This document shows, piece after piece, positions 9,597 to 18,749 of a DNA stretch of 64,000 bases. Within the stretch, counting starts at the first letter, position 1, and each line of letters begins with the position of its first letter. The notes under the pieces are model-generated. The model made no database searches. It worked only from the letters and a program-made list of their open reading frames with translations, and was not told the DNA's origin. Origin of the DNA: Cryobacterium algoritolerans (lineage in GTDB: Bacteria > Actinomycetota > Actinomycetes > Actinomycetales > Microbacteriaceae); NCBI RefSeq assembly GCF_004402785.1, contig NZ_SOFP01000047.1, positions 124,001 to 188,000 of the forward strand, in the 5' to 3' direction. A program made the position numbers and the translations under genes.

Positions 9597-10301
9597 TCAG
9601 CCCGGCAGGCCAACGATGCCGGCGTCGAAGATGTCCGTCCCGTCCGCGGCGGCACTGTCCGCCTCGGCGGCGCGGATCTCGTCCTGCAGCCCGCGGAGGG
9701 CAGTGCGGAGCGCGCGCTCCGCGTCCAACCCTTGGGCCTTGGCGGTGGAAACGATGGCCAGCAGCAACGGGCCGAGTTCGCCTTCACTCCCGATCGGGAG
9801 CGGGAAGGCCGACTCCGCACTGAGCAGGCCGATCTTCTGCGCCCGGCCGAGCACCTTGTCGGCGAGGGCGAGGGCCGGCATTCCCTGCGGGATCCCGTCG
9901 AGCACGCTGGTTCGGTGCGGCTTCTCCGCGGCTTTGAAGCCGTCCCAGGCCGCGACGACGTCGTCGGCGGTCTCAAGCGACAGCTCGCCGAAGACGTGAG
10001 GATGCCGTCCCACCATCTTCGCGGTCATCTGCGCGGCGACATCCTGGATGTCGAAGTCCTCGCCGCGGGTGTGCGCGGCGAGATCGGCGTGGAAGAGCAC
10101 CTGGTACAGCACGTCGCCGAGTTCCTCGATCAGGTCCTCGCGACCGCCCGCCTCGATCGCGTCGATCAGTTCGTGGCTTTCCTCGATCAGGTACTGCACG
10201 AGGGATTCGTGGGTCTGATCGGCGTCCCACGGGCAGCCGCCGGGCGCACGGAGCCGGGCGACGGTTTCGATCAGGATGTCGAGCTGGCTGGGCTGGGTCA
10301 T
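9597..10301 (-). CDS. mazG: MazG family nucleoside triphosphate pyrophosphohydrolase
   Basis: A 234-residue all-alpha NTP pyrophosphohydrolase, thought to clear non-canonical or excess NTPs. The metal-binding EExxE motif is at 40-44 (EESHE) with a second acidic segment EELGD at 59-63; the GCPWDADQTHESL start is diagnostic of MazG. A second, weaker helical MazG-like region follows (KVLGRAQKIGL). The ATG at 10301 has a perfect AGGAGG SD. It lies just downstream of mfd on the same strand, a frequent actinobacterial arrangement. Confidence 0.95.
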   Translation of the reverse strand: MTQPSQLDILIETVARLRAPGGCPWDADQTHESLVQYLIEESHELIDAIEAGGREDLIEELGDVLYQVLFHADLAAHTRGEDFDIQDVAAQMTAKMVGRHPHVFGELSLETADDVVAAWDGFKAAEKPHRTSVLDGIPQGMPALALADKVLGRAQKIGLLSAESAFPLPIGSEGELGPLLLAIVSTAKAQGLDAERALRTALRGLQDEIRAAEADSAAADGTDIFDAGIVGLPG

Positions 10302-10422
10302 GCGGGCCTCCTGGGTTCGTTCTCATCGTAAGCGGCGGGCCGGGGCGTCACGCGGGACTCGCGGCGACCGTGCCCCGCACGGGACAGCCCGGCGGAGGCC
10401 TTCAACCCGCCGGATGGGATCG

Positions 10423-13400
10423 TCACACGGACGTCGGCGAGACGGCGTCGACCGGCCGGGGGAAGAGCGCGTCGAGCAGTGAGCCGGCCCAGGCAATCAG
10501 GGCGGCGTCGCCGAGCGGCTCGCCGTTGATCCGGGGCATGGGCACGGTCATCGACCCATTCTGGGTGAAGTAGCGCGAGCCCGGGTACATCCGTTGCAGG
10601 CGCACCTGCATCGAATCGGCCAGGTTGGCCGGGGAGACGCGCAGGTTCGAGCCCATTGCGACGACCTCGCCGAGCCCGGCCTGCTGCGCCAGCCAGCGCA
10701 GCCGGGAGACCAGGATGAGGTTCTGCACCGGCTGGGGAGGATCACCGTACCGATCGGTGAGTTCATCGAGAACCAGGTCGATCTGGTCCTTAGCGGCCGT
10801 AGGCGAGCTGGCGGCGGACAGCTTCTGGTAGGCCTCGAGGCGCAACCGCTCGCTGTCGACGTAGTCTTCGGGAATGTGAGCGTCGACGGGCAGTTCGAGC
10901 CGCAGCTCGGTCTGGCCTTCCGCGACGTCGCCGCGGAAGGTGCTCACGGCCTCGCCGATCATGCGTAGGTAGAGGTCGAAGCCGACGCCGGCGATGTGAC
11001 CGGCCTGCTCGCCGCCCAGCAGGTTACCGGCGCCGCGGATCTCGAGGTCTTTCAGGGCCACCTGCATGCCCGCGCCCAGCTCGTTGTTCGCGGCGATGGT
11101 CGACAGCCGGTCGTGAGCGACCTCGGTGAGCGGCTTGTTCTCGTCATAGAGGAAGTAGGCGTAGGCGCGCTCCCGGCCGCGGCCGACCCTCCCCCGCAAC
11201 TGGTGCAGTTGGCTGAGCCCGAACTTGTCCGCGCGGTCGATGATAATGGTGTTCGCGTTCGCGATGTCCAGGCCGGTCTCGATGATCGTCGTCGAGACGA
11301 GCACGTCGAACCTGCGCTCCCAGAAGTCCACGACGACCTGTTCCAGCTGGGCCTCCGGCAGCTGCCCGTGCGCCACGGCGATCCGCGCCTCCGGCACCAG
11401 CTCGGCCAGCTTCGCGGCGACCCGGTTGATGCTCGACACCCGGTTGTGCACGACGAAGATCTGGCCCTCCCGCAGCAGCTCGCGTCGGATCGCCGCCGCC
11501 ACCTGCCGCTCGGAGTACGGGCCGACAAAGGTGAGGATCGGGTGCCGATCCTCCGGCGGGGTGGCCAGAGTGGACATCTCGCGGATGCCGGTGACCGCCA
11601 TCTCCAGCGTGCGCGGGATCGGTGTGGCACTCATCGCGAGGATGTCCACGTTGGTCTTCAGCTTCTTCAGCGCGTCCTTGTGCTCCACCCCGAATCGCTG
11701 CTCCTCGTCGATGATGACGAGGCCGAGGTCCTTGAACACGATCGACTCGGAGAGTAGCCGGTGGGTTCCGATCACGAGGTCGACGGTGCCGTCCAGCATC
11801 CCGGCGATGGTTTCGCGGGACTCCTTCTCGGTCTGAAACCGGCTGAGCGCTCGCAGGTGCACCGGGAATCCGGCGAAGCGTTCCTGGAAGGTCTCCATGT
11901 GCTGGCGAACGAGCAGGGTCGTCGGTACGAGCATGACGACCTGCTTGCCATCCTGGATCGCCTTGAACGCGGCGCGCACTGCCACCTCGGTCTTGCCGAA
12001 ACCGACGTCGCCCGAAAGCAGCCGGTCCATCGGGATCGGCCGTTCCATATCGGCTTTGACCTCGTCGATGGTGGTGAGCTGGTCGGGCGTCTCCGCGAAC
12101 GGGAACGCCTCCTCCAGCTCGCGCTGCCACGGGGTGTCCGGACCGAACGCGTGGCCCTTGCTGGCCATCCGAGCCGAGTACAGCTTGACCAGTTCGACGG
12201 CGATGTCACGCACGGCCTTGCGGGCCTTGGTCTTCGCGGCCGACCAGTCGCTGCCGCCCATCTTGCTCAGCGTCGGGGCCTCCCCACCGACGTAACGGCT
12301 GACCAGGTCGAGCTGGTCGGTCGGCACGTAGAGCTTGTCGCCCGGGTGGCCGCGCTTGGACGGCGCGTACTCGAGCACGAGATACTCGCGCTTGGTCTTG
12401 ACCGGGTTGCGACCCCCGCTGGAGACCTCGCGTTGGGTCAGTTCGACGAACCGGCCGATGCCGTGGGTCTGGTGCACGACGTGGTCGCCGGCCTTGAGCT
12501 GCAGCGGGTCGACGACGTTCTTACGTCGGCTGGCCAGTTTCTTGACCTGGCGGGCATCGTAGCCGACGACCCGGCCGTAGAATTCGGACTCGCTGACCAG
12601 CGTGAGTTTCGTCTCCGGCAGCTCGAAGCCGTGGTCGACGGATGCCTTGAGCAGGTAGGCGATGCCCGGTTCCGGTTCGCTGGGCCATGCGGTGACGATC
12701 CGGGCCGGGAGTTCGCGCTCGGCGAGCACGTCTGCGGCGCGTTCGACCAGCCCCGCGCCCTGGGCCACGATCCCGACGGTCCAGCCGCCTTTCAGCCGGG
12801 CGGCAAGGTGCCCGACGGCACCTTCGACGCTGCCCTGGAAGCTCGGCACGGCGTCGCCGTCGACGCGCACGGTGAGCAGCTCGTCGAGCTCGCGGTGTTC
12901 GGGGAGCACCGGGGCATCCGTCGGCGCCGCCTGGAACGAGCTGAACGTCCACCAGGCGTGGGCGGAGGCCCGGGCGCCGGGTGATCGAGCCTGTCTAGAT
13001 TTGACCGAGTCGCGCAGCCGGCTGAGGGTGAGGAAGTCCCCTGATTCGAGGTCGATCGGGGCCTCCGCGCCGGCGGTCGCCGCGCTCCACGCGGCGCCGA
13101 GGAATTCGCGGTTCGTCTCCGCGAGGCTGATCGCCCGGGAGGCAACCCTTTCGGGTGAGATCACGGCCACGGCCGCCTCGAGGGGCAGGTAGTGGGTGAT
13201 CGGCACCAGCCGGTCGACGAGCGCCGGCGCCAGGCTCTCCATCCCCTCGACCGGGATTCCCTCGGCGATCTTGGCGAGCAGGCCGGCCAGGCTCGGGAAC
13301 TCGTGCTGCATCTCCCTGGCCCGCTGTCGCACGGCCGGGCTGAGCAGCAGTTCCCGGCTCGGCGGCAGGGACACCCGCCCGATCGGGTCGGGCAGGGAAC

Positions 13401-14070
13401 GCTGGTCGGCGACCGAGAACGCGCGGATCTGCTCGACCTCGTCACCGAAGAATTCCACCCGGAACGGGTGCGGCGCCACGGGCGGGAACACGTCGAGGAT
13501 GCCGCCGCGCACGGCGAACTCACCCCGTCGGGTGACCATGTCGACGCGAGTGTAGGCGAGGCCGACGAGTTCCCTATTGATGGCGCCGAGGTCGTGGCCA
13601 TGGGCGCCGACGGCAAGCTCGATCGGTTCGTAGTCGGTGAGGTTGTCGGCCACCGGCTGGAGGGCGGCCCGCACCGAGGCGATGACGATGAGCGGCCGCC
13701 GGGCAGTAGGGTCCGATTCCTCCCAGTCACGCATCCGCCGGAGCGCGTAGAGGCGTTTGCCGACGATCTCGGCGCCGGGGCTCAGCCGTTCGTGCGGGAG
13801 GGTCTCCCAGGCCGGGAAGTCGACGATCTCGGCGCCATCGGTGAAACAGGCCAGATTCTCGTGCAACGACTCCGACTCGCGCCCCGTCGCGGTGATGACG
13901 AGCAGGGCCTGGGCCTTGTCCAGCCGGCCACGCTGCTCGAGCAAGGCCGCGATCAGCGGCGCCCGCAGGCCCTCGGTGAGCGAGAAATCGGCGTCCCGGT
14001 TCGCGAACGTGATGGCATTGTCGAAGGTGGAGGCGCGCGAAAGTGTGGCAATTAAGCCCTGAAGAGTCAC
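10423..14070 (-). CDS. mfd: Transcription-repair coupling factor Mfd
   Basis: A 1215-residue translocase that removes stalled RNA polymerase and recruits the UvrABC system. The order is a UvrB-like N-terminal module, an RNA polymerase-interacting domain (VHQTHGIGRFVELTQREV to LYVPTDQLDLVSRYVG), the helicase core with Walker A LLSGDVGFGKTEVA, the DEEQ box IIDEEQRFGVEHK, SATPIPRTLEMA and RGRVGRGRERAYAY, and a C-terminal regulatory TRCF domain. It starts with GTG at 14070 with no SD; a TACACT hexamer lies 6 nt upstream. A low-complexity stretch around residues 355-372 (SRQARSPGARASAHA) may be a repeat-derived insertion. Confidence 0.97.
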   Translation of the reverse strand: MTLQGLIATLSRASTFDNAITFANRDADFSLTEGLRAPLIAALLEQRGRLDKAQALLVITATGRESESLHENLACFTDGAEIVDFPAWETLPHERLSPGAEIVGKRLYALRRMRDWEESDPTARRPLIVIASVRAALQPVADNLTDYEPIELAVGAHGHDLGAINRELVGLAYTRVDMVTRRGEFAVRGGILDVFPPVAPHPFRVEFFGDEVEQIRAFSVADQRSLPDPIGRVSLPPSRELLLSPAVRQRAREMQHEFPSLAGLLAKIAEGIPVEGMESLAPALVDRLVPITHYLPLEAAVAVISPERVASRAISLAETNREFLGAAWSAATAGAEAPIDLESGDFLTLSRLRDSVKSRQARSPGARASAHAWWTFSSFQAAPTDAPVLPEHRELDELLTVRVDGDAVPSFQGSVEGAVGHLAARLKGGWTVGIVAQGAGLVERAADVLAERELPARIVTAWPSEPEPGIAYLLKASVDHGFELPETKLTLVSESEFYGRVVGYDARQVKKLASRRKNVVDPLQLKAGDHVVHQTHGIGRFVELTQREVSSGGRNPVKTKREYLVLEYAPSKRGHPGDKLYVPTDQLDLVSRYVGGEAPTLSKMGGSDWSAAKTKARKAVRDIAVELVKLYSARMASKGHAFGPDTPWQRELEEAFPFAETPDQLTTIDEVKADMERPIPMDRLLSGDVGFGKTEVAVRAAFKAIQDGKQVVMLVPTTLLVRQHMETFQERFAGFPVHLRALSRFQTEKESRETIAGMLDGTVDLVIGTHRLLSESIVFKDLGLVIIDEEQRFGVEHKDALKKLKTNVDILAMSATPIPRTLEMAVTGIREMSTLATPPEDRHPILTFVGPYSERQVAAAIRRELLREGQIFVVHNRVSSINRVAAKLAELVPEARIAVAHGQLPEAQLEQVVVDFWERRFDVLVSTTIIETGLDIANANTIIIDRADKFGLSQLHQLRGRVGRGRERAYAYFLYDENKPLTEVAHDRLSTIAANNELGAGMQVALKDLEIRGAGNLLGGEQAGHIAGVGFDLYLRMIGEAVSTFRGDVAEGQTELRLELPVDAHIPEDYVDSERLRLEAYQKLSAASSPTAAKDQIDLVLDELTDRYGDPPQPVQNLILVSRLRWLAQQAGLGEVVAMGSNLRVSPANLADSMQVRLQRMYPGSRYFTQNGSMTVPMPRINGEPLGDAALIAWAGSLLDALFPRPVDAVSPTSV

Positions 14071-14076
14071 CCACTA

Positions 14077-14082
14077 AGTGTA
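14077..14082 (-). promoter_or_regulatory. Candidate -10 of mfd (leaderless)
   Basis: Minus-strand TACACT is followed by 6 nt and then the GTG start at 14070. There is no Shine-Dalgarno sequence. Confidence 0.5.
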
Positions 14083-14298
14083 CGCAGCACCGCCGACACC
14101 CTCTTTGCCGGCCGGCGGGGGGAGGGATCGGGGCCGGCCGGCGGCATCCGCCACCCGAATTCTTAGATTTTGCCCACTCGATAGTTCTTGTTCATCTCGG
14201 TAGGCGCTTGTCCATGTCGGATTGGCATTGTTCAGTGCGGACCCCTTCGCCGGTCATTGAAGTGCCCGATAGCGGAGGACGCCTGTCGAGGAGAAATT

Positions 14299-15600
14299 GT
14301 GACCGAAGCACGAGCCACCCGCCGCGGAGGCGCCTGGATCACGATCATTGTCGGACTCGGCATGAGCGCACTCGTGGTGACCGGGTGTTCGGCCGAAGCA
14401 GCGGCCACCAGTGTTCCGACGGCGTTTTCCTTTCTCTCGATCACCGAGACGCCCGTTGCCAAGTCCACCCTCATTGCCTTGAGCGCAGGCGCATGCAGGG
14501 ACCAGAACGCAGCATTGCCGCTCACAGTGGTCGACGAGCCGCAGGCCAGTTACGACCACAGGCTTCAGCAACTCGCAGACCAGAACTCCCTCCCGTCCGT
14601 CTTCGCCCTGGGCACCACGCCGACGCTTGCCCAGGACCTCACAGCGAGCGGCCGGCTCCTCAACGTCGGCACGGCACTGGGCGATCTCGGCCTTACGAAC
14701 GAGATCCTGCCCGCAGCCGGACAGGCCATCACGAACGTCTACGGCAGCGTGATCGGGCTGCCGTCCGAGCTCACCGTCGAGGGCTTCTGTTACAACAAGA
14801 AGATCCTCGCGGACAATGGGGTCACCCCGCCCGCCACCTGGGACGAACTCCTCAGTACCGCCGCAACAGTCAAGTCCGCGGGCCTGACGTCGTTCGCAGC
14901 GGCCGGCACGGACGGACGGCCGCTGGCGCGCCTCGTCGGCGCATTCATTTCCCGCACGGTCGGGCCGGATGCGTTCGCGGCCGTTGCTGCGGGGAAAGCC
15001 ACGCTCACCGACCCCGAGTATGTTGCGGGCGCACAGGCAATCGCAGACCTCGGTGACCGGGGTTACTTCAGTCCTGGTCTCCGCGCGATCGACTCCGCTG
15101 CCGCCGAAAACACGTTCCTGACCGGGAAGGCGGCCTTCTTCTATGGGGACAGCCAGTCCCTCGCCGATTTCACGGACGCCGCCAAGGCGGCCATCGGCTC
15201 CGAGAACGTCGGTTTCCTCCCGTTCCCGGGTATCCCGGGCGGAGCCGGCTCGAGAACCCAGATCGGGGCCGCCGTCGGCGTGCCCCTGGGGATGTCCGCG
15301 GCGACGTACGACTCGAAGACTGCGGACTGGCTCAGTTGCATCGCGCAGAACTACGGCAACGGAGCACTCAGCAGCCACGGCGTCCTCACCGGGCTCACGG
15401 TGCACGGCAACGCGCCCGTCACCACCCTCACCGCGCAAGTCGAGGGCACAATCGCCGCTTCGAAGACCAGCGTTCTGCCGTTCGACACACTTTTCAGCGC
15501 CCAGGCGACGAGCACAAGCAAGACCAATGCCGCGAGACTCGTGACGGGGGCGATCTCGCCGGCTGAGTTCATGAAGCGCGTCCAGGCCGACCTCGGCTAG
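14299..15600 (+). CDS. Extracellular solute-binding lipoprotein (ABC sugar-type), orphan
   Basis: A 433-residue lipoprotein. The signal helix ends in lipobox VVTGC with Cys30. The body is a family 1 type periplasmic-binding protein: NVYGSVIGLPSELTVEGFCYNKKILADNGVTPPATWDEL is the typical hinge region, and LTGKAAFFYGDSQ plus VGFLPFPG fit carbohydrate-binding members. The GTG at 14299 is chosen because GAGGAG lies at 14288-14293, the right distance upstream, and the signal peptide begins directly after. No permease or ATPase gene is adjacent (mfd is divergent, pth convergent), so it must work with a transporter encoded elsewhere or act alone. Confidence 0.88.
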   Translation: MTEARATRRGGAWITIIVGLGMSALVVTGCSAEAAATSVPTAFSFLSITETPVAKSTLIALSAGACRDQNAALPLTVVDEPQASYDHRLQQLADQNSLPSVFALGTTPTLAQDLTASGRLLNVGTALGDLGLTNEILPAAGQAITNVYGSVIGLPSELTVEGFCYNKKILADNGVTPPATWDELLSTAATVKSAGLTSFAAAGTDGRPLARLVGAFISRTVGPDAFAAVAAGKATLTDPEYVAGAQAIADLGDRGYFSPGLRAIDSAAAENTFLTGKAAFFYGDSQSLADFTDAAKAAIGSENVGFLPFPGIPGGAGSRTQIGAAVGVPLGMSAATYDSKTADWLSCIAQNYGNGALSSHGVLTGLTVHGNAPVTTLTAQVEGTIAASKTSVLPFDTLFSAQATSTSKTNAARLVTGAISPAEFMKRVQADLG

Positions 15601-15618
15601 GCTGCGGCGGCGTAACGC

Positions 15619-16200
15619 TTACGGCGAGTGAAACTTCTGCTGGGCGACGGTGACGCCCTCGGCCGCGATCAGTTCGATCGCGTCGGCGGCATCCGTCAGC
15701 AGGTTGGGCAGGATCGCCCGCTCGTCCTTGCCGAAATCGTGCAGCACGAAGTCGGCCGCGTCCTGGCGCCCGGGCGGGCGCCCGATGCCGAGCCGGATCC
15801 GAACGAACTCCTTCGTGCCGTTCGCGGCGATGATGTCGCGAAGGCCGTTGTGGCCGCCATGGCCGCCGCCGACCTTGATCTTGAGCGTGTCGAAGGGGAG
15901 GTCGAGATCGTCGTGGATGACGATCAACCGGTCGGGCTCGAGCGAGTAGAAGCGCAGGAGTGCGGCGACGGGGCCGCCGGACACGTTCATGTAGGTGCTC
16001 GGCTTGGCGAGCACCAGCTTGGGTCCGCCGGGGAAGCTGCGCCCCTCGGCGACCGCCGAATTGGTTTTGTGGTTCTTGAAGTTCGCAGACAGACGGTCGG
16101 CGAGCACGGCCGCGACCATGTGGCCGACGTTGTGGCGGTTGCCGGCGTAGCCGGGCCCGGGGTTACCGAGCCCGACTACGAGCCAGAGATTCTCGTCCAG
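15619..16200 (-). CDS. pth: Peptidyl-tRNA hydrolase, probable CTG start
   Basis: Recycles peptidyl-tRNA released during translation. The core needs the N-terminal WLVVGLGNPGPGYAGNRHNVGH, with the catalytic His, which lies upstream of the first ATG at 16119; starting there would remove the active site. Going upstream in frame there is no ATG, GTG or TTG in a sensible place, but a CTG at 16200 gives MDENLWLVVGLGNPG, with GGAGG at 16211-16207 and a 6-nt spacer. That yields 193 residues, the normal length. GKPSTYMN-like AKPSTYMNVSGGP and HDDLDLPF are also present. rplY ends 38 bp upstream, so the two form an operon. Confidence 0.92.
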   Translation of the reverse strand: MDENLWLVVGLGNPGPGYAGNRHNVGHMVAAVLADRLSANFKNHKTNSAVAEGRSFPGGPKLVLAKPSTYMNVSGGPVAALLRFYSLEPDRLIVIHDDLDLPFDTLKIKVGGGHGGHNGLRDIIAANGTKEFVRIRLGIGRPPGRQDAADFVLHDFGKDERAILPNLLTDAADAIELIAAEGVTVAQQKFHSP

Positions 16201-16238
16201 GGAATTCCTCCGCGGTCGACGAAGCCAGATGGGGAAGA

Positions 16239-16856
16239 CTACTCGGCTACAGGAGCCTCGGCGGCCTCGTCTTCGACCGGCTCTTCCTCTTCCTCGGCGG
16301 CGGGCAGGTGCACGTAGACCACGACGGCCTCGGGGTCGGAGATGAGCGTCGCGCCCTCGGGGAGGACGACGTCCTTCGCGTGGATCTGGGCTCCGTCATC
16401 GAGCCCGTCGATGGAGACGACGATGTTCTGCGGGATGTTCGTGGCCTCGACCTCGAGCATGAGGAACTTCGAGTCCAGGTCGGCGATGGTGCCGGAAACG
16501 GCCTCGCCGGTCAGGTGCACGGAAACCTCGACCTGGACCTTCTCACCCTTGCGGATGACGATGAGGTCGAGGTGCTCGATGATCTGCAGGAACGGGTCCT
16601 TCTGCACATCCTTCACCAGGGTGAGGTGGGTGGTGCCTTCGACGTCCAGTTCGAGCACGGCGTTGGCGCGGCGCAGCAGCAGTCCGATCTGGTGGGCCGG
16701 GAGGGCTACGTGCACCGGGTCGGTGCCATGGCCGTAGATGACGGCGGGGATCTTGCCCAGCACGCGCAGCTTGCGGGCAGCGCCCTTGCCGAACTTCACG
16801 CGCAGGTCGGCGGAAATCTTGTTGTCTGCGACAACCTTCTTCTTGGCCTCAGCCAT
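16239..16856 (-). CDS. rplY: 50S ribosomal protein L25/CTC
   Basis: A 205-residue long-form L25 (general stress protein CTC) that binds 5S rRNA. It has the N-terminal L25 domain (RKLRVLGKIPAVIYGHGTDP, HLTLVKDVQKDP), the TL5 C-terminal beta domain (VEVSVHLTGEAV...ATNIPQNIVVSIDGL) and an acidic tail (AAEEEEEPVEDEAAEAP). The ATG at 16856 has AAGGAG 7 nt upstream. It is the first gene of the rplY-pth pair. Confidence 0.96.
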   Translation of the reverse strand: MAEAKKKVVADNKISADLRVKFGKGAARKLRVLGKIPAVIYGHGTDPVHVALPAHQIGLLLRRANAVLELDVEGTTHLTLVKDVQKDPFLQIIEHLDLIVIRKGEKVQVEVSVHLTGEAVSGTIADLDSKFLMLEVEATNIPQNIVVSIDGLDDGAQIHAKDVVLPEGATLISDPEAVVVYVHLPAAEEEEEPVEDEAAEAPVAE

Positions 16857-17187
16857 GATATTTCTCCTTGCGGGCCTGGACGGCCCAGTCTGGTTTCGCG
16901 GACCTGGGTCCGGGAATCGTGGGTACTGGTTCAACTCGAACGCGTGTGCGCGTGAGGAAAGGCCGTGAAGCATCCCGCCGCGTCGATAACGGATGCCGAT
17001 GGACGCAATCCGCCGCCGACAGCCCTCGCCGAAGTTCAACTAGTGAGCCTAGCGGAGCGGGGCGGCCGGGGCGAACCGGTGGGCCGTCATCCGTCGCCCC
17101 GGAGGCCGACCGACTGGCCACGCCACCGTTCAGGCCGACGCAGTAACGTTGGAGAAGGTTTGAGTTCAATCACCTGAAGGAGCAAAC
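16857..17187. other. Intergenic region between divergent rplY and gnd
   Basis: No convincing gene lies in this 331-bp stretch; the open frames there have non-coding composition. It should hold the promoters of both genes. The only candidate noted is a minus-strand TAGGCT at 17051-17046, which would give rplY a leader of about 185 nt. The gnd SD AAGGAG is at 17177-17182. Confidence 0.6.
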
Positions 17188-18645
17188 GTGGCCGAAACCG
17201 GCGCAGCACAGGCAAACATTGGCGTAGTGGGATTGGCGGTGATGGGGTCGAATCTGGCCCGCAACCTCGCCAGCCGCACGGGGAACACGGTGGCGGTCTA
17301 CAATCGCTCTCCCGGACGCACCCGCCTCCTCACCGGCGAGCACCCGGAGGCGAACTTCGTCGCCTCCGAGACGATCGAGGAGTTCGCCGCGTCCCTCCAG
17401 AAGCCGCGCACCGCGATCATCATGGTTCAGGCCGGCACGGGCACGGATGCCGTGATCAGCCAGCTGACCGCCCTGTTCGAGCCGGGCGACATCATCGTCG
17501 ATGGCGGCAACGCCGACTTCCAGGACACCATCCGCAGGGAGAAGGACGTTCGCGAGACCGGCGTGAACTTCGTCGGCGCCGGCATCTCCGGCGGCGAGGA
17601 GGGTGCCCTCAAAGGCCCCAGCATCATGCCGGGTGGCTCCATCGAGGCGTACGAGACCCTCGGCCCGATCCTCGAGTCGATCGCCGCCGTCGTCGACGGC
17701 GTGCCCTGCGTCACACACGTGGGCACTGATGGCGCGGGCCACTTCGTCAAGATGATTCACAACGGCATCGAATACGCCGACATGCAGCTCATCGCCGAGG
17801 CCTACGATCTACTCCGCAGGGTCGGCGGGCACTCTCCCGCCGCCATCGCGGACGTGTTCACCGACTGGAACGCCGGCGAGCTCGAGAGCTACCTGATCGA
17901 GATCACCGCCGAGGTGCTCCGCCAGGTCGACGCGAAGACCGGCCTGCCCTTCGTCGACGTCGTGCTCGACGAGGCCGGCTCGAAGGGCACCGGGGTCTGG
18001 ACCGTTCAGAACGCCCTCGACCTGGGCGTGCCCGTCGGCGGCATCGCCGAGGCTGTCTTCGCCCGCGCCGTGTCCAGCCACCCGGAACAGCGCGTGCCGC
18101 TCCGGGCGGCCCAGGGCGCCCGACCGGAGATCGCGGTGGTCGGCCACACCTTCCAAGACGACGTACGCCAGGCGCTCTACGCCTCCAAGGTCGTGGCGTA
18201 TGCCCAGGGCTTCGACGCGATCATCGCCGGCGCCGAGAAGTACGGCTGGAAGATCGACAAGGGCGCCATCGCCACGATCTGGCGTGGCGGCTGCATCATC
18301 CGCGCGCAGTTCCTCAACCGGATCGTCGACGCCTACGCGAACGATCCGTCGATCCCGACCCTGCTCGTCGACCCGTACTTCGCCAAGGCCGTCGCCGACA
18401 GCGAGTCGGCCTGGCGCCGGGTCGTGTCGACCGCGGCGCTCTCCGGCATCCCGGTTCCCGGGTTCGCGTCAGCGCTGAGCTACTTCGACTCGCTCGCGAG
18501 CGAGCGGCTGCCCGCCGCGCTCGTGCAGGGCCAGCGGGACTTCTTCGGGGCGCACACCTACAAGCGCGTCGACCTGCCCGGCACCTTCCACACCCTGTGG
18601 TCGGGCGACCGCAGCGAGGTCGAGACCGAGGGTTCCTCGCACTAG
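17188..18645 (+). CDS. gnd: 6-phosphogluconate dehydrogenase, decarboxylating
   Basis: A 485-residue enzyme of the oxidative pentose phosphate pathway that yields ribulose 5-phosphate, CO2 and NADPH. The cofactor site is GLAVMGSNLARNLA, with NRSPGRT following the second strand, which fits NADP. The signature GISGGEEGALKGPSIMPGG, the catalytic KMIHNGIEYADMQ and the C-terminal QRDFFGAHTYKR are intact. Length matches the long dimeric form. It starts at GTG 17188 with AAGGAG 5 nt before. Confidence 0.97.
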   Translation: MAETGAAQANIGVVGLAVMGSNLARNLASRTGNTVAVYNRSPGRTRLLTGEHPEANFVASETIEEFAASLQKPRTAIIMVQAGTGTDAVISQLTALFEPGDIIVDGGNADFQDTIRREKDVRETGVNFVGAGISGGEEGALKGPSIMPGGSIEAYETLGPILESIAAVVDGVPCVTHVGTDGAGHFVKMIHNGIEYADMQLIAEAYDLLRRVGGHSPAAIADVFTDWNAGELESYLIEITAEVLRQVDAKTGLPFVDVVLDEAGSKGTGVWTVQNALDLGVPVGGIAEAVFARAVSSHPEQRVPLRAAQGARPEIAVVGHTFQDDVRQALYASKVVAYAQGFDAIIAGAEKYGWKIDKGAIATIWRGGCIIRAQFLNRIVDAYANDPSIPTLLVDPYFAKAVADSESAWRRVVSTAALSGIPVPGFASALSYFDSLASERLPAALVQGQRDFFGAHTYKRVDLPGTFHTLWSGDRSEVETEGSSH

Positions 18646-18665
18646 CCGCCCACCTCCGGTGGGCA

Positions 18666-18729
18666 ACTGTTGCCGGAGCGGACGAGTGTTGCCGGCATCC
18701 CGGCAACAGTTGTCCGCTCCGGCAACAGT
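18666..18729. repeat. Compound palindromic element, copy 1
   Basis: Outer arms 18666-18683 and 18712-18729 are a perfect 18-bp inverted repeat (ACTGTTGCCGGAGCGGAC). Nested inside is a second perfect 9-bp hairpin, 18687-18695 with 18700-18708 (TGTTGCCGG, 4-nt loop). It sits between the convergent gnd and AbiEi-like genes. A related copy lies at 19817-19874 on the other side of the AbiEi-like gene. Confidence 0.9.
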
Positions 18730-18749
18730 CCTTGCTTCCAATCGCCCGG

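Noticed and set aside
16849-17169. A 106-residue minus-strand frame upstream of rplY
   Set aside because: It overlaps the rplY SD and start, is rich in Arg and Pro without a domain, and has no promoter or SD.
18660-18735. Bidirectional terminator instead of a repeat element
   Set aside because: The position between convergent genes suits a terminator, but there is no T run, and a second copy lies upstream of the AbiEi-like gene where no terminator is needed.
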